A stretch of 64,000 nucleotides of DNA from Apostichopus japonicus (Eukaryota; Echinodermata; Holothuroidea; Aspidochirotida; Stichopodidae). Of this stretch, positions 40,101-47,142 are shown one piece after another (position 1 is the stretch's first letter; each line of letters starts with the position of its first letter). Made by a program: the position numbers and the translations under genes. A model generated the notes under the pieces. That model had not been told where the DNA came from, did no database searches, and saw only the letters and a program-made list of their open reading frames with translations. The DNA lies in contig NC_092565.1 of NCBI RefSeq assembly GCF_037975245.1, positions 16,461,499 to 16,525,498 on the forward strand, in the 5' to 3' direction.

Positions 40101-43100
40101 TTTCTATCACTCAACTATTCCATTGTCATCAACAATTTATTACCCCCTTTGTCGATAAAGAAAACTATGTTAGTCAACGAGCTGTCCCTGCGTATGTATA
40201 GCGATTTATGCAACGCATTGCATGTTTCGACAATTACTCATATTTTGACAAGATGGGAGCAACTTCATCGTATTGCGTCGTATACACAATGGTACATTGC
40301 AATTGTTTGGTTGCACAGCCTATTAAAATTTCAATGGACACTGATATTAAGCACTATCTTAAAAACTCTCGACTTAAATCGATATCTGAAATAGAAGCTT
40401 TACTAGGACAGCGGCGTAACTACGAGTAAGGAAAGGTCGTGTGGGTTAAGTGTGGGTGCGTGTGGGTCTAAGGATCACTCTTTAAATTTGGTCATTGACA
40501 GTAATAGCATATCCCTTCACAGTAACCTTTTCCATCCACTACCTTGCCTCAAAAAAAAAAAAAAAAAAAAAAAAACTGATATGTTACTTGAAATATACTG
40601 ACATCTTTGAAATTACATTGAGATAGAATCACGACGTTTCATGAGTTCAGAATCCATATTTCATTGTAAAGAAATAGCAAATTGATTTAACGTTTATTTC
40701 AGCCATTTACAAGATAATCCCATCCGTCGAATATCGTCAGCAGTTATTGATGAAATGATCGACGGAGGTACCATGTAAGTTAATTTTCCTATCATTCCAA
40801 GCCTTTCATATATTTATATCGACTTTGCACTTCGTCCTGTATTCCGTGGACATAAAAAAGGACCAAGATGTACTTTGTCAGCTATTAATTATTTACACAT
40901 CTATACATTTCTAACATTCTTTGCGTCAGCATATGGATCCACAGGATTGTAATTTCCATTATTTTTAATCTCTAATTTGGATCGCAGGGATCAGCAGATC
41001 TGTATTCAATTTGACTGCCTAATAATTATCACATCGATGTTGCTTTACAATTGGACTTCTGTATTTATATATAAGTAATCAACGTGAAAGGTAAATGATT
41101 TACGTCGCGATGTTGTCAGTTGGTATCGCCTTATGAAACCAACATACACACAAAGTTGTTAAATTGTTGTGATTTTAAACTAATTTAGCCGATACTCTAA
41201 TGACTTAACACTGTTATCGAAATAACAGTTTGTAGTTGCTGAAGACTAACATTGAAATATTCCAATAACTCTCACCACGATTCATTTTAAAATATATAGG
41301 TTTCTATCTTGTGAACACCTTACAATGCCCACGATTCGGGAACAACTGAACGTGTAAGTTTATTCAATTATTTCTATTTTGGTATTGCTGATGAGTGTAA
41401 AAAATATGCCACTATGCAATAATGAACGACGTAGTACCTTCCTCTGGTGACAATCGGTGGAAGTGACTCCTCCCGCTTTACTACTATTTACGTTGTACCG
41501 GAGGGAGCCGTTACTCAACGCAGCTGTGAAAAAACCCAATTGCATACTTGTTAATAATTAATTTTAATCCCTAACTACACATCGAAGAGTTACTATTGTC
41601 TTTTCTCTGCACGGTTCAACCCGTTTTGATGTGTACACCGTGACGTGCTAAACGAGCAAAATAGAGATCAATGGCTAAGAAAAGAATGTTACTTAACTCA
41701 TTAACATTGTACTGATAAATGGATTAATGATATTTATTACAAAGATTATCAATGATATTAGAATGCAAAGAAATCATTTTATGTTACCTCCTAGTAGCAA
41801 CCCCGACCTCGCATTTGAAATTCGACTGTCAGCTGTGGTTTCGTGTAAACGAACAGTATAGTAGTCTCCCTAAATAAGCGAATGAAAATATATCATATTT
41901 ATACATAATGTCTGCACCATTTGGCTCTAGAACATGTCTGCGTCCATCGACTGTAATGGTAATGAACATTAGCTACGACGCTGCCCGGTGGTTCCAGGCT
42001 AGAGGATTTAGTTGTTTTGGACTCAAGGTGGATAATCTCCGAGAGTGTACATCTTGTCCAACTGGCACATACGGTGGACACGTAAATGACAACACTTGCC
42101 AGGCTTGTCCACGTGGTATGTATTGTCACTGGTAAACCTCTGGCAACCTTTTTTGCTTATAAACATTGAAGCCACAGTTCTCTTTTGTTTTGGCTTGATA
42201 TTTATAAGAGGATGAAGTGATGGTTTGTTCGTATTTTGGTGTTGATGCTTGTCAGTAAATACTCTTCAACTAACAGACAAGTTTGCAAAGGTTCGTTTAT
42301 CTCTAACTAAGAAAAACAGTTTTTGTATAAGAAGTATAGTATGAAAGGACATTCGCTATAACTTCAACATTATTTGTCACACATGATTGCCATATTGAAC
42401 TCTAATTTTTATAAGTCTTTCCGTATCTTTTTACAGGTGGCTTTTATCAAGATCAAGTTGGCCAATACTCCTTGGATGGAACGTCCATGAACTGTAAAAA
42501 TTGCACTGAAGGAACGTTTGTAAGGCTAGGTTCAGGAAAAGACCCCCTGAGCTGTAAAGTTTGTCCCACTGGAACAAATAAGAACGGATTGGCAGGATTT
42601 CGAGCTTGCTCATGTTTGGATAACTATTTTAGGCGTGATCGTTTTGATAAATGTGAGCTTTGTCCACAGGAGGGTGTACATTGCAAGAATGATTACATGG
42701 CCATAAGCCAAGGCTATTACTGGAACTGGAGTTACACAAATATTGATGAATACAAACGATTTGTAGAAAACCTATTGACATTTAATGACTCGTACAAAAA
42801 CGATACTACGAGATTTAATGGATCTCTTCCCAAAGCTCATAAATGTTTGAAGAGCGATAGATGCGCTAATGACGTTGATCAAATCAAAGGAAATTGTGCG
42901 GAAGGCTATATTGGTTGGATGTGCACAAACTGTGACGAAGAATTCTTCCCTATATTTGGATTTTGTCGTCCTTGTCCAGCTCTTAAATATTTCATTTTGG
43001 AATCTTCAGTCATTTTGATCATTCTTGCTCTTTTCCTCTTTCTTCTGTTCAAAACTTATCGTAATAAAAAAAGACGGTCTCGATCCCTTGTAGACAGTAC

Positions 43101-44914
43101 GTTGGCCTTGACCAAAATAGTTCTCGGATTTTATCAAATTATGGCAGAATTTTGGGAATCTATAGATGTTATCTTTTGGCCACAGTTTTTTAGAAGCATT
43201 GCTACATGGCTAGATGTTTTGCAATTTAATATTTCAAGCATACTGATAAAGCCTAAGTGTTTCTGGCCTGCATTTGAGCTAACACCGTACACAGCTTTTA
43301 CTCTGGGCGCTATGTTTCCATTCTTTTCAATGGCTTGTGCCATTCTTGCTATTGGTGCGGTAAAACTTCACGCAAGAGTTTCAGAAAAGAAGAGCCCTGC
43401 AAACGTTGACGATATTACTTTCCGCTTGCAACTTCACCAAAATAATATTCTTACCTTTCTGGTTCTTATATTATTTGTCACTTACACATCCACTTGTAAC
43501 GTTACCTTTGCACTTTACGGCCCTACTTGCGACACGTTTTCTCTTGATGAGTTTGGTGTTTATAACATTAGCATATTGCGGTCTGATTACTCAATAAACT
43601 GTAACACGACCACCCATCGTCGTTTCCAAATCGCTTCGTACTGTTCGTCAATATATGTTATTGCACTTCCGGCAGTTCTGTATCTTTTCTTGTGGAAACA
43701 TTCTCGTCGAAATGGCAGCAGCGAGCTTCATGAACACAACAATGATGACTCACCAAAGTGGTTGAGATTTCTGAATGAGAATTACCAGTCTGATTTCTGG
43801 TACTGGGAAATCATCGAACTTGTCCGTAAAGTGTCACAGACTTTCGTAATCGTCATATTTGGATGGAATGGTTATTTTTCTGTCACAATTACGTTAACAT
43901 TGGCTGTTATCTTCCTGAGTTTACATATTTCCTTCAAACCGATGAAAGACAGGGTTGAGTATTACTTACAGGTGGGTTTGAGTACTAATTGTAGAATTAA
44001 AGACGCACATGGCCCTTTTTTGGGGAAGACAGAAGTACAGTGCACCAACTTAAATTTGAATATACGGGAATGTGGAGCGGTTTGTATGCTGTTGTTAAGC
44101 ATGAATATTTATTTCAGAATGTCTTGATGGGGAAATGTTTTCATTTAGCATATCTACTACTAATAGTCTTAGCCTTTTCGTAAAGAGAGGAAAGTGGAAG
44201 TGTGGTGGGATTGAGGGTAGGGAGGTAGACATGGTACTATCTCGCGTGCTTTGGTGGTTCTGAAGACATATGGTAAATGGTATTCAAAACGTTACTCATT
44301 ATTTGTAAAATAGCTGTTCATATTGAAGATACTTTGACTCTTTTCAGCTGATGTCCCTTTGGGCCATTTTCTTCAACATGCTTGTAGCAGCAGTTCCAGC
44401 TCCGGAATCTTTCACTGGACAATTCTCAACCGATATCCTGGTCACGTTTCTGGTGATTTTAAACACCAGTGTTATTGTCATTGCACTAGGTGAGTGATGT
44501 CAAGATTATTTATAAAAAACACAATATTTGCTACGACAGTTGTCGGAAAGACTATTATTAAATGGTTATAAAATGGTTATTAGAAGCCGATTGAGGATAA
44601 TTAAGAGCAAAGAAGCATATTCAGACACAAAAAGGCATACTCTCTCCGCGTCCAAGATATTTGCAACCTTTACCTACTACCAAGGATCCAAGGCGTGATA
44701 AGTTTAAATATCCGATCAAGCAGTCATTGTAATTTAAACCAGTTCCTAAAAATATGGATAATTGCAGAAATGTCTCTTTTCAGCTGTGACCGTCTTGAAG
44801 ATGGGTAAAATTATTTACAGTAGAAATTGTCTCCGAAGAGGAGACAGCGGGTACCGAACTAACGAAGGTCAAGATGAGCACTTCTACGATGAAGTCCAAC
44901 CTCTTATCAATTGA
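12860..44914 (+). CDS. LRR / ephrin-receptor-like / multi-pass membrane receptor A (19 exons)
   Basis: Nineteen exons with GT-AG borders join in one frame to 3,201 nt (1,066 aa plus stop). Order: signal peptide (about 1-18); LRR N-terminal cysteine cap (37-70); about 14 leucine-rich repeats, mostly one 72-nt exon each and all LRR introns in the same phase (71-403); linker (403-440); cysteine-rich ephrin-receptor-like or GCC2/GCC3-like modules with repeated C..CP.GT (441-545); a CAEGYIGWMCTNC module (about 617-630); then about 8 hydrophobic segments (649-1,027) and a 40-residue cytoplasmic tail with an acidic DEHFYDEV stretch. It is probably a cell-surface receptor; the ligand and the fold of the membrane part are unknown to me. 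A tandem paralogue starts at 52,513. Coordinates span introns; exons are listed separately. A missed exon in the large introns is possible. Confidence 0.85.
14098..15094. repeat. 63-bp minisatellite array 2, about 16 copies
   Basis: Same 63-bp family and orientation as array 1 but more variable. Many units read 'ttcatacctatcc', which lengthens the stem to AGGATAGGT/ACCTATCCT with a TCAT loop. It sits inside the antisense LINE in intron 1. Block B has about 29 units at the same place (60,931-62,766). Confidence 0.95.
15771..16165. mobile_element. hAT-type element shared by both blocks (A copy)
   Basis: Starts CAGGGGTGTAGGAGCC and ends in the complement of a related terminus (CATGGGGTAGGAAAC). 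Flanks are 'tccatata' and 'tcgatgta'. The B copy at 63,432-63,834 has perfect 'tccatgta' flanks, so the A flanks are decayed. It splits the antisense LINE and was present before the duplication. Confidence 0.75.
18307..19086. mobile_element. hAT-like element, left copy of an inverted pair
   Basis: Begins CAGGCTCGTAGCGAGG and ends with the complement of CAGGCGCGTATCCAGG. It contains the 'tctaagcgtagcgccaccat' core, a Cys-poor non-coding middle and a polypyrimidine tract at about 18,895-19,040. The opposite-orientation copy is 20,841-21,567. No matching 8-bp flank was found. Confidence 0.6.
19560..19703 (+). mobile_element. L2-type LINE or SINE 3' tail with (ATT)n
   Basis: The segment 'taaagcgccttgagcagtg ... 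ggcgctatataagtc' followed by an ATT microsatellite (about 19,668-19,701) matches the well-known 3' tail style of L2-clade LINEs and the SINEs that borrow it. Only the tail is recognisable. Confidence 0.55.
20444..20654. mobile_element. Palindromic MITE, TA-flanked
   Basis: A 211-bp fold-back element. Ends TGGCAAGCCATCAGTCT and AGACTGATGGCCCGCCA are inverted, and both are bordered by TA (20,442-20,443 and 20,655-20,656), consistent with a Tc1/mariner-style target. The arms contain repeated 'cgatttaaatcg' palindromes and 'atcgacatataccgattt', so most of the element can form one hairpin. No coding sequence. Confidence 0.75.
20841..21567. mobile_element. hAT-like element, right copy of an inverted pair
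   Basis: Begins CAGGTGCGTATCCGGG and ends 'ctcgctacacgcctg'. It is the reverse complement counterpart of 18,307-19,086, including a polypurine run (about 20,888-21,005) facing the polypyrimidine run of the other copy. Flanks do not show a clean 8-bp duplication. Confidence 0.6.
21666..22786. mobile_element. hAT composite holding a transposase remnant
   Basis: CAGGGGCGGATGCAGG at 21,666 and the complement of CAGGCGCGGATCCAGG ending at 22,786 are matching termini (most of 16 positions). A solo related terminus occurs inside at 22,013. A piece of hAT transposase is on the minus strand at 22,225-22,440. Flanks overlap only as a 7-base 'tgtgtat', so the boundaries are tentative. Confidence 0.5.
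22225..22440 (-). pseudogene. hAT transposase C-terminal dimerisation fragment
   Basis: The minus-strand frame ends with ERSFSAVRRHKTVLRSTMG, then KERLTALVLMN and D.DEVVRKFIEKHPRRL. The 'ERSFSAlRR.KT.LRstMg.eRL..L.l' pattern is the hallmark of the hAT-family C-terminal dimerisation region (also seen in ZMYM1-like proteins). Only about 62 residues match and no upstream catalytic part is recognisable, so this is a remnant. It shows that the surrounding CAGG-ended repeats belong with hAT elements. Confidence 0.8.
22795..23226. mobile_element. hAT-type element (CAAAGGCGTAGG ends)
   Basis: Starts CAAAGGCGTAGGAGCC and ends with the complement of CATAGGCGTAGGTCCC. Flanking octamers 'tgtatagt' and 'tgtgtagt' agree at 7 of 8 positions. 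It includes a 'taggtgcccgcccgaagaaaat' stretch, related to the element at 56,088-56,679. Confidence 0.7.
24382..24618. mobile_element. Complete 237-bp hAT MITE
   Basis: Inverted ends CAGGCGCGTAGCCGGG and CAGGCGCGTAGATTC, with perfect 8-bp direct repeats 'gttgttcg' at 24,374-24,381 and 24,619-24,626. Inside is the shared core 'atctgggaggc ... atggtggcgctacgcttagatag'. It is the cleanest example of the short family scattered in this window. It lies in intron 1, 63 bp upstream of receptor exon 2. Confidence 0.9.
24682..24796 (+). CDS. Receptor A exon 2: LRR N-terminal cap
   Basis: 115 nt between 'ccatacag' and 'gtaagtg'. It encodes ACGPTGVCTCYDSEADC followed by DKGLVALPRNLSSDLLY, with four cysteines spaced as in LRRNT caps and the usual 'C...GL..LP.NL' entry into the first repeat. 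Confidence 0.87.
25433..25504 (+). CDS. Receptor A exon 3: LRR
   Basis: 72 nt, 24 codons, phase 2 at both ends. Encodes IDLSRNAIECVPTEFFERF..LKQL, a canonical LRR. Confidence 0.88.
25763..25822 (+). CDS. Receptor A exon 4: short LRR
   Basis: 60 nt between 'cttcacag' and 'gtgagg'. Encodes a short repeat (QFNKNHIRRSFHLPKSLDTL), four residues shorter than its neighbours. Confidence 0.75.
26095..26285 (-). mobile_element. tRNA-derived SINE, 5'-truncated
   Basis: On the minus strand the B-box 'gttcgagtc' (26,263-26,271) is followed by the same body as the SINE at 51,962-52,212 ('attaatgtatgtcgtccag ... cttcggtcagcttgcggctt ... gcaggaggatcta'). The A-box part is missing. It lies in intron 4 of receptor A. 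Confidence 0.8.
26489..26557 (+). CDS. Receptor A exon 5: LRR
   Basis: 69 nt between 'cattgcag' and 'gtaagtc'. Encodes LYIEYNQLEEVNNFFIHC followed by NLQTV. Confidence 0.85.
26879..26950 (+). CDS. Receptor A exon 6: LRR
   Basis: 72 nt after 'ctccttag' and before 'gtaagtc'. Encodes SLFENKIRNIPEHVFQGC followed by LKLL, a typical LRR. Confidence 0.88.
27840..27911 (+). CDS. Receptor A exon 7: LRR
   Basis: 72 nt between 'cttccacag' and 'gtacgt'. Encodes LNLDANHLSRLWNYSFAGL followed by STTL. Confidence 0.86.
28061..28154. repeat. (TA)n microsatellite
   Basis: Nearly uninterrupted TA dinucleotides in intron 7, about 55 bp before exon 8. Other TA runs are at 2,173-2,222, 26,718-26,742 and 62,923-62,975. 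Confidence 0.95.
28211..28288 (+). CDS. Receptor A exon 8: LRR
   Basis: 78 nt between 'cccgacag' and 'gtaagtatg', 26 codons. Encodes SMQWNAGPYFLSEESISIV followed by LEEL. A slightly longer repeat. Confidence 0.8.
28919..29041 (-). CDS. Antisense exon-like segment, cysteine-rich
   Basis: On the minus strand a 123-nt segment lies between acceptor 'ctctgcag' and donor 'gtaagt'. It encodes DNPFLFYYRNPCTICGCGF then SGHCVCVIV. Its entry phase (1) fits the exit phase of the antisense segment at 35,082-35,349. I do not recognise the family. It could be an exon of a nested antisense gene or a chance open stretch. Further exons were not identified with confidence. Confidence 0.35.
29538..32138 (+). 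pseudogene. THAP-domain transposon protein, broken and internally deleted
   Basis: Four exons are readable: 29,538-29,924, 30,334-30,415, 31,011-31,258 and 31,964-32,138. Exon 1 carries the second half of a THAP zinc finger (NNTSRTVNKISY, PSSESYVC, LGLGTPTARRLQDNAVPSLF), but the first cysteine pair of the C2CH motif is not visible. Exon 3 needs a one-base shift at the A-run 31,176-31,181 to continue as PGSPDYTPSVHSSDESEHDK; otherwise it stops at 31,190. Exon 4 reads PVRKEPPPLASSYIHPNNED then QHRSRF before a stop, a C-terminal signature I recall from THAP-type transposon proteins of fish and invertebrates. The catalytic middle is absent between exons 3 and 4, which are only 705 bp apart. Probable DNA-binding transposase relic. 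Confidence 0.68.
32139..32655. other. Spacer between the convergent transposon genes
   Basis: AT-rich sequence between the two convergent stop codons (32,138 and 32,656). No coding segment or clear polyadenylation arrangement is supported. Confidence 0.5.
32656..34455 (-). pseudogene. P2X7 cytoplasmic (ballast) domain-like protein inside the transposon
   Basis: Three minus-strand exons: 34,455-34,273 (ATG, 61 codons, acidic N-terminus with EVFPYMFEPETSEEEAGSD), 33,568-33,348, and 32,812-32,656. Exon 2 encodes HW|VSCGQCAVMPTARECRCCREI then ACITLHPGFEAVCLNPWVL and YRQQYGG. Exon 3 encodes KYRHTVYRQLVRMCW and GKEVRVVLPSCAVRRIRAAFP. The Cys/His pattern CG.C..MPT..EC.CCREI, HPGF..VCLN.WVLQTAY and PSC.V..IR..FP is the zinc-binding P2X7 tail. 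There are no P2X channel segments, so it is the standalone form. Splicing exon 2 ('..ta|gtaagt') to exon 3 ('cag|g..') creates an in-frame TAG, so this copy probably ends early or is dead. Confidence 0.78.
34574..34581. promoter_or_regulatory. CRE-like palindrome TGACGTCA near the ballast gene start
   Basis: TGACGTCA lies inside 'aaatgacgtcattt', about 120 bp upstream of the minus-strand start codon at 34,455. The same octamer is at 29,516-29,523 (15 bp before the THAP ATG) and at 34,864-34,871 in the right end. Function is inferred from motif and position only. Confidence 0.45.
35082..35349 (-). CDS. Antisense exon-like segment of unknown family
   Basis: A 268-nt minus-strand segment between acceptor 'atacccacag' and donor 'gtatat', fully open. 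It encodes 89 residues with a beta-rich look (PRYEMMFKVEDLEGGLHL, then VVFTYKRINPVQFRRRVEG, SLSVEIDLSEK). It ends in phase 1, matching the entry of 28,919-29,041. It lies just outside the right end of the TTAA transposon. No homology that I recognise. Confidence 0.4.
35350..36523. other. End of intron 8, no supported feature
   Basis: Intronic DNA between the antisense segment and receptor exon 9. Several GTAAG-type sequences occur on the minus strand, but no exon could be supported. Confidence 0.5.
36524..36595 (+). CDS. Receptor A exon 9: LRR
   Basis: 72 nt between 'cgtacacag' and 'gtaagat'. Encodes DLQYTTLFEIPESFFHTI followed by GISKM. Confidence 0.83.
37010..37081 (+). CDS. Receptor A exon 10: LRR
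   Basis: 72 nt between 'gttttacag' and 'gtaagtt'. Encodes HMSSIKLKTIPERLFEST followed by VNMIL. Confidence 0.86.
37519..37671 (+). CDS. Receptor A exon 11: double LRR
   Basis: 153 nt (51 codons) between 'catttcag' and 'gtgagtt'. It holds two repeats, DIGDNDLEEIPAKLFTINP and ALFLCGNKLKFLPRGLFDN, as if two single-LRR exons had fused by intron loss. Confidence 0.88.
38707..38736. repeat. Perfect 30-bp palindrome
   Basis: GCACATTACTGTATC followed immediately by its exact reverse complement, centred on ATCGAT, in intron 11 of receptor A. Confidence 0.95.
39121..39189 (+). CDS. Receptor A exon 12: LRR
   Basis: 69 nt between 'ataaaacag' and 'gtgagta'. Encodes FLHDNNLKTLPGSILAAI followed by LSSL. 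Confidence 0.86.
39735..39815 (+). CDS. Receptor A exon 13: LRR
   Basis: 81 nt between 'atatttcag' and 'gtgagta', 27 codons. Encodes YLFQNNIEYLTEPLFGNN followed by STLKEM. Confidence 0.86.
40703..40774 (+). CDS. Receptor A exon 14: LRR
   Basis: 72 nt between 'tatttcag' and 'gtaagtt'. Encodes HLQDNPIRRISSAVIDEMI followed by GGTM. Confidence 0.85.
41300..41353 (+). CDS. Receptor A exon 15: end of the LRR solenoid
   Basis: 54 nt between 'atatatag' and 'gtaagtt'. Encodes FLSCEHLTMPTIREQLNV, a partial repeat that closes the LRR region. Confidence 0.75.
41931..42115 (+). CDS. Receptor A exon 16: linker and first cysteine module
   Basis: 185 nt from acceptor 'ggctctag' to donor 'gtatgt'. It encodes TCLRPSTVMVMNISYDAARW, then FSCFGLKVDN and CTSCPTGTYGG...NTCQACPRG, the start of an ephrin-receptor-like or GCC2/GCC3-like module. 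The acceptor was chosen because it is the one that keeps phase with exon 15. Its pyrimidine tract is weak, so the 5' border is less certain. Confidence 0.72.
42437..43971 (+). CDS. Receptor A exon 17: cysteine modules and most membrane segments
   Basis: 1,535 nt from 'tttttacag' to donor 'gtgggt'. It encodes GFYQDQVGQ..., CKNCTEGTFV, CKVCPTGTNKNGLAGF, CELCPQEGVHC and CAEGYIGWMCTNC, with N-glycosylation sites between. Hydrophobic segments lie near residues 649-671, 747-773, 801-824, 862-884 and 930-962 of the full protein, with a basic loop (KKRRSRS) after the first. Reading past the donor would stop at 44,127, so an alternative shorter form is possible. The large single exon contrasts with the one-repeat-per-exon LRR part. 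Confidence 0.9.
44348..44489 (+). CDS. Receptor A exon 18: last membrane segments
   Basis: 142 nt between 'ctcttttcag' and 'gtgagtg'. Encodes LMSLWAIFFNMLVAAVPAPE and ILVTFLVILNTSVIVIAL, two hydrophobic segments joined by a short polar loop. Confidence 0.88.
44784..44914 (+). CDS. Receptor A exon 19: cytoplasmic tail and stop
   Basis: 131 nt after 'ctcttttcag', ending in TGA. Encodes AVTVLKMGKIIYSRNCLRRG and an acidic end DEHFYDEVQPLIN. A possible ATTAAA polyadenylation signal is at 45,296-45,301. Confidence 0.86.
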
Positions 44915-45325
44915 TATCTGCACCAGTGTACAATATATCACTTGGAGTTATCCCTATCTACAAAGAGGTTCTGTTTTGCGATAAGAAGTTGAGAGTGGCA
45001 CTTGGATTCCGATCTGTTGCATTCATTTCATTGGAAACGGTTGAAGTTGCGGCTTCGTTGATATAGCCAGTTGTGTAAAAAGCATACAGTAAATATCGCA
45101 TAAGGGAGATTAATGCTGGTTACATGCTATTGACATATAAACCTACATGAGATATATGCCACACCGTTCAGCCATTTCCTCATCCACAAGTTTGTAAACT
45201 TTTCATTACACTGCAATAATATTGCAACAGGGTATATGTCAGTGCATGACTATGTGTTTGGATCAGACAAAACTTACGTCATATAAATATGTATTATTAA
45301 AATGATTATTATTAGTTGTTATTAT

Positions 45326-45945
45326 TATTATTATTAATACTTATTCAGAATGCCATTTTGCACCGCTTCAGATGCAAATGTGAAGTATTTTAAATTGAGG
45401 TTTATTCATGATCGTACTTTAAGAACGTATAGACTGCTTAATTTAATGGGGGAAGTTGATAGCCCTCTTCGTACGTTCTGTCATATTCATACTGAAACCA
45501 TAGAACACTCTTCTGGTCATGTCAGGTCACTTCTAGTTTTCTTTTAGACTGTGAGCAAAACTATTTTGGGTGGCAGTTTATATTTTCGAAAAGAAACATT
45601 TTCTTTGGTCGAAGTCACGTTAGTTATAATCCTATTAATTTCTTTATTCTGTATTGTTAATATTATATCTTTGATTGTAAACTGAACAATAACATGCCAG
45701 ATTTCAAAATTGTTTTCCCCCCAAAATGAAGTTCATTATAAAAGTTGAGAAACACATTGCTTACAATAATAGAACTTCAAAGTCTTGCAGAAATAACCAT
45801 AAAGCATTGCAACGAAGTCTTCCTAATTGCATTGATGAATTGGAAGAATTAATTTTTGAGAACATTATACTGTATACATTATATTGTCCGTGTATGAATT
45901 ATGTAACATACGTACTGTATTTCATGAATTATATCTGAATAAAGG
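45326..45945 (+). pseudogene. Tx1/L1-clade LINE 3' fragment
   Basis: Translation gives ...KYFKLRFIHDRTLRTYRLL followed by GEVDSPLRTFCHIHTETIEH, then K..IIKVEKHIAYNN and RSLPNCIDELEELI. The 'VDSPLC.FC....ETI.H' block is the C-terminal cysteine motif of Tx1-like L1 ORF2. A 'gaataaaggag' near 45,936 marks the 3' end. It sits before, not after, the 5' half of a similar element (46,262 onward), so these are two different insertions. It lies about 400 bp after the receptor stop. Confidence 0.75.
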
Positions 45946-46261
45946 AGATGGAAAAACAATCTTCTTCTTATCATGATTATGATTTTTATTATGATATTAT
46001 TATTCTTAGTGTTATTATATGATATAATTATTATTATTTTATTATTAATGCCTTCAAAAAACAAGAAGGCCGACCACCTTCATCGAGCCAATCTTCATTT
46101 ACTCATTCTCGTTCTACATGTACGTGAACCAACAGGCCTATCGCGCTACGCAATGTGGGATCCGGAGAACAGTGATGACAAAAGTGGCGTCGATGTAGGA
46201 GGCTGAAAGGCTGCTATTGAAGGCTTTCAGCGAGTAGTAGAACGGCTCTAGAAAACCATAT

Positions 46262-47142
46262 TCTATCTTAGATGACTTGACGAGAACTGATCTCACAGAA
46301 AAGAAGAAACTTAAGAATTTTCAGAATTTTAAGAATTTTCCTTTACAAGATACGCATAGCATTCCTAATGACGAATGCCTTTGGCAAAATGAATGGGAAG
46401 GTCGAATTATTTTTAGTCATGGGTCTTCTTCTAGCAGAGGTGTTTTTATGCTCTTTAATCCTACATTAGAAGTGACCATTATCCGTTGTTAGCTTCTGCT
46501 AACGGTAGATCCATTATTACCGAGTTAAAAATCTCTGACAAAATATTCGCCATTGTTTGTTTATACGGTCCCAATTCGGACGATGCAGACTTCTTTCAAG
46601 AAATATTACTGAAACTTAATGATTATTCCCTTATCACACCCTTATCATTGGCGGTGACTTCAACTCATTTTTAAATTTACATTTAGATAAACAGGGGGGC
46701 ATTTCAAGGACTGATTTTAACGCTAGATAAAAATGTCTGGAGCTAATGTCTACTTACGACTTGATTGACATTTGGAGAGACAGTAATCCGCATAAACGAG
46801 ATTTCAGTTGGAGGTCAAATATTACTCCGGCTATTTCCTGTCGACTAGACTTTTTCTCATTTCCGAAAGGTGGGGTCTTCCATCACTCATTGTTTTTTCT
46901 CTACTTAGTTTACAGTCGGACCACTCAATTGTGAACTTCAATTTAACCACGTATTCTGGGGAAAGGGGTCCAGGTGTCTGGAAATTTACCTGCTCCTTCC
47001 TAAAGGACAATGAGTATACTCACTTCATCAGCAACATTATTCATTCAGCTAATACCACAGACCAGTATCAAAGTCCTGCGTTAAAATGGGACTTTTTAAA
47101 GTATCAACTTCGTAAGGTGTTCTTCAAATTATGGTAAAATAA
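46262..47142 (+). pseudogene. Tx1/L1 LINE endonuclease region
   Basis: Reads LQDTHSIPNDECLWQNEWEG, GVFMLFNP, IVCLYGPNSDDADFF, GGDFNSF (about 46,651-46,675), CRLDFF, QSDHSIV and RGPGVWKF across three frames. The Q.TH, CLYGPN, GGDFN and SDHS blocks are those of the APE-type endonuclease of L1-like LINEs. The following RT region begins at 47,143 and matches position 1 of the window. Frameshifts make it inactive. Confidence 0.85.

Noticed and set aside
41795-41844. Extra receptor exon encoding SNPDLAFEIRLSAVVS
   Set aside because: It has splice-like borders but leaves a phase that produces a stop with the next usable acceptor. Exon 15 joins exon 16 in phase without it.
43972-44127. C-terminal extension of the 42,472 open frame
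   Set aside because: It runs past a good donor at 43,972, and the next exon (44,348) continues the membrane domain in phase. At most it is an alternative read-through form.
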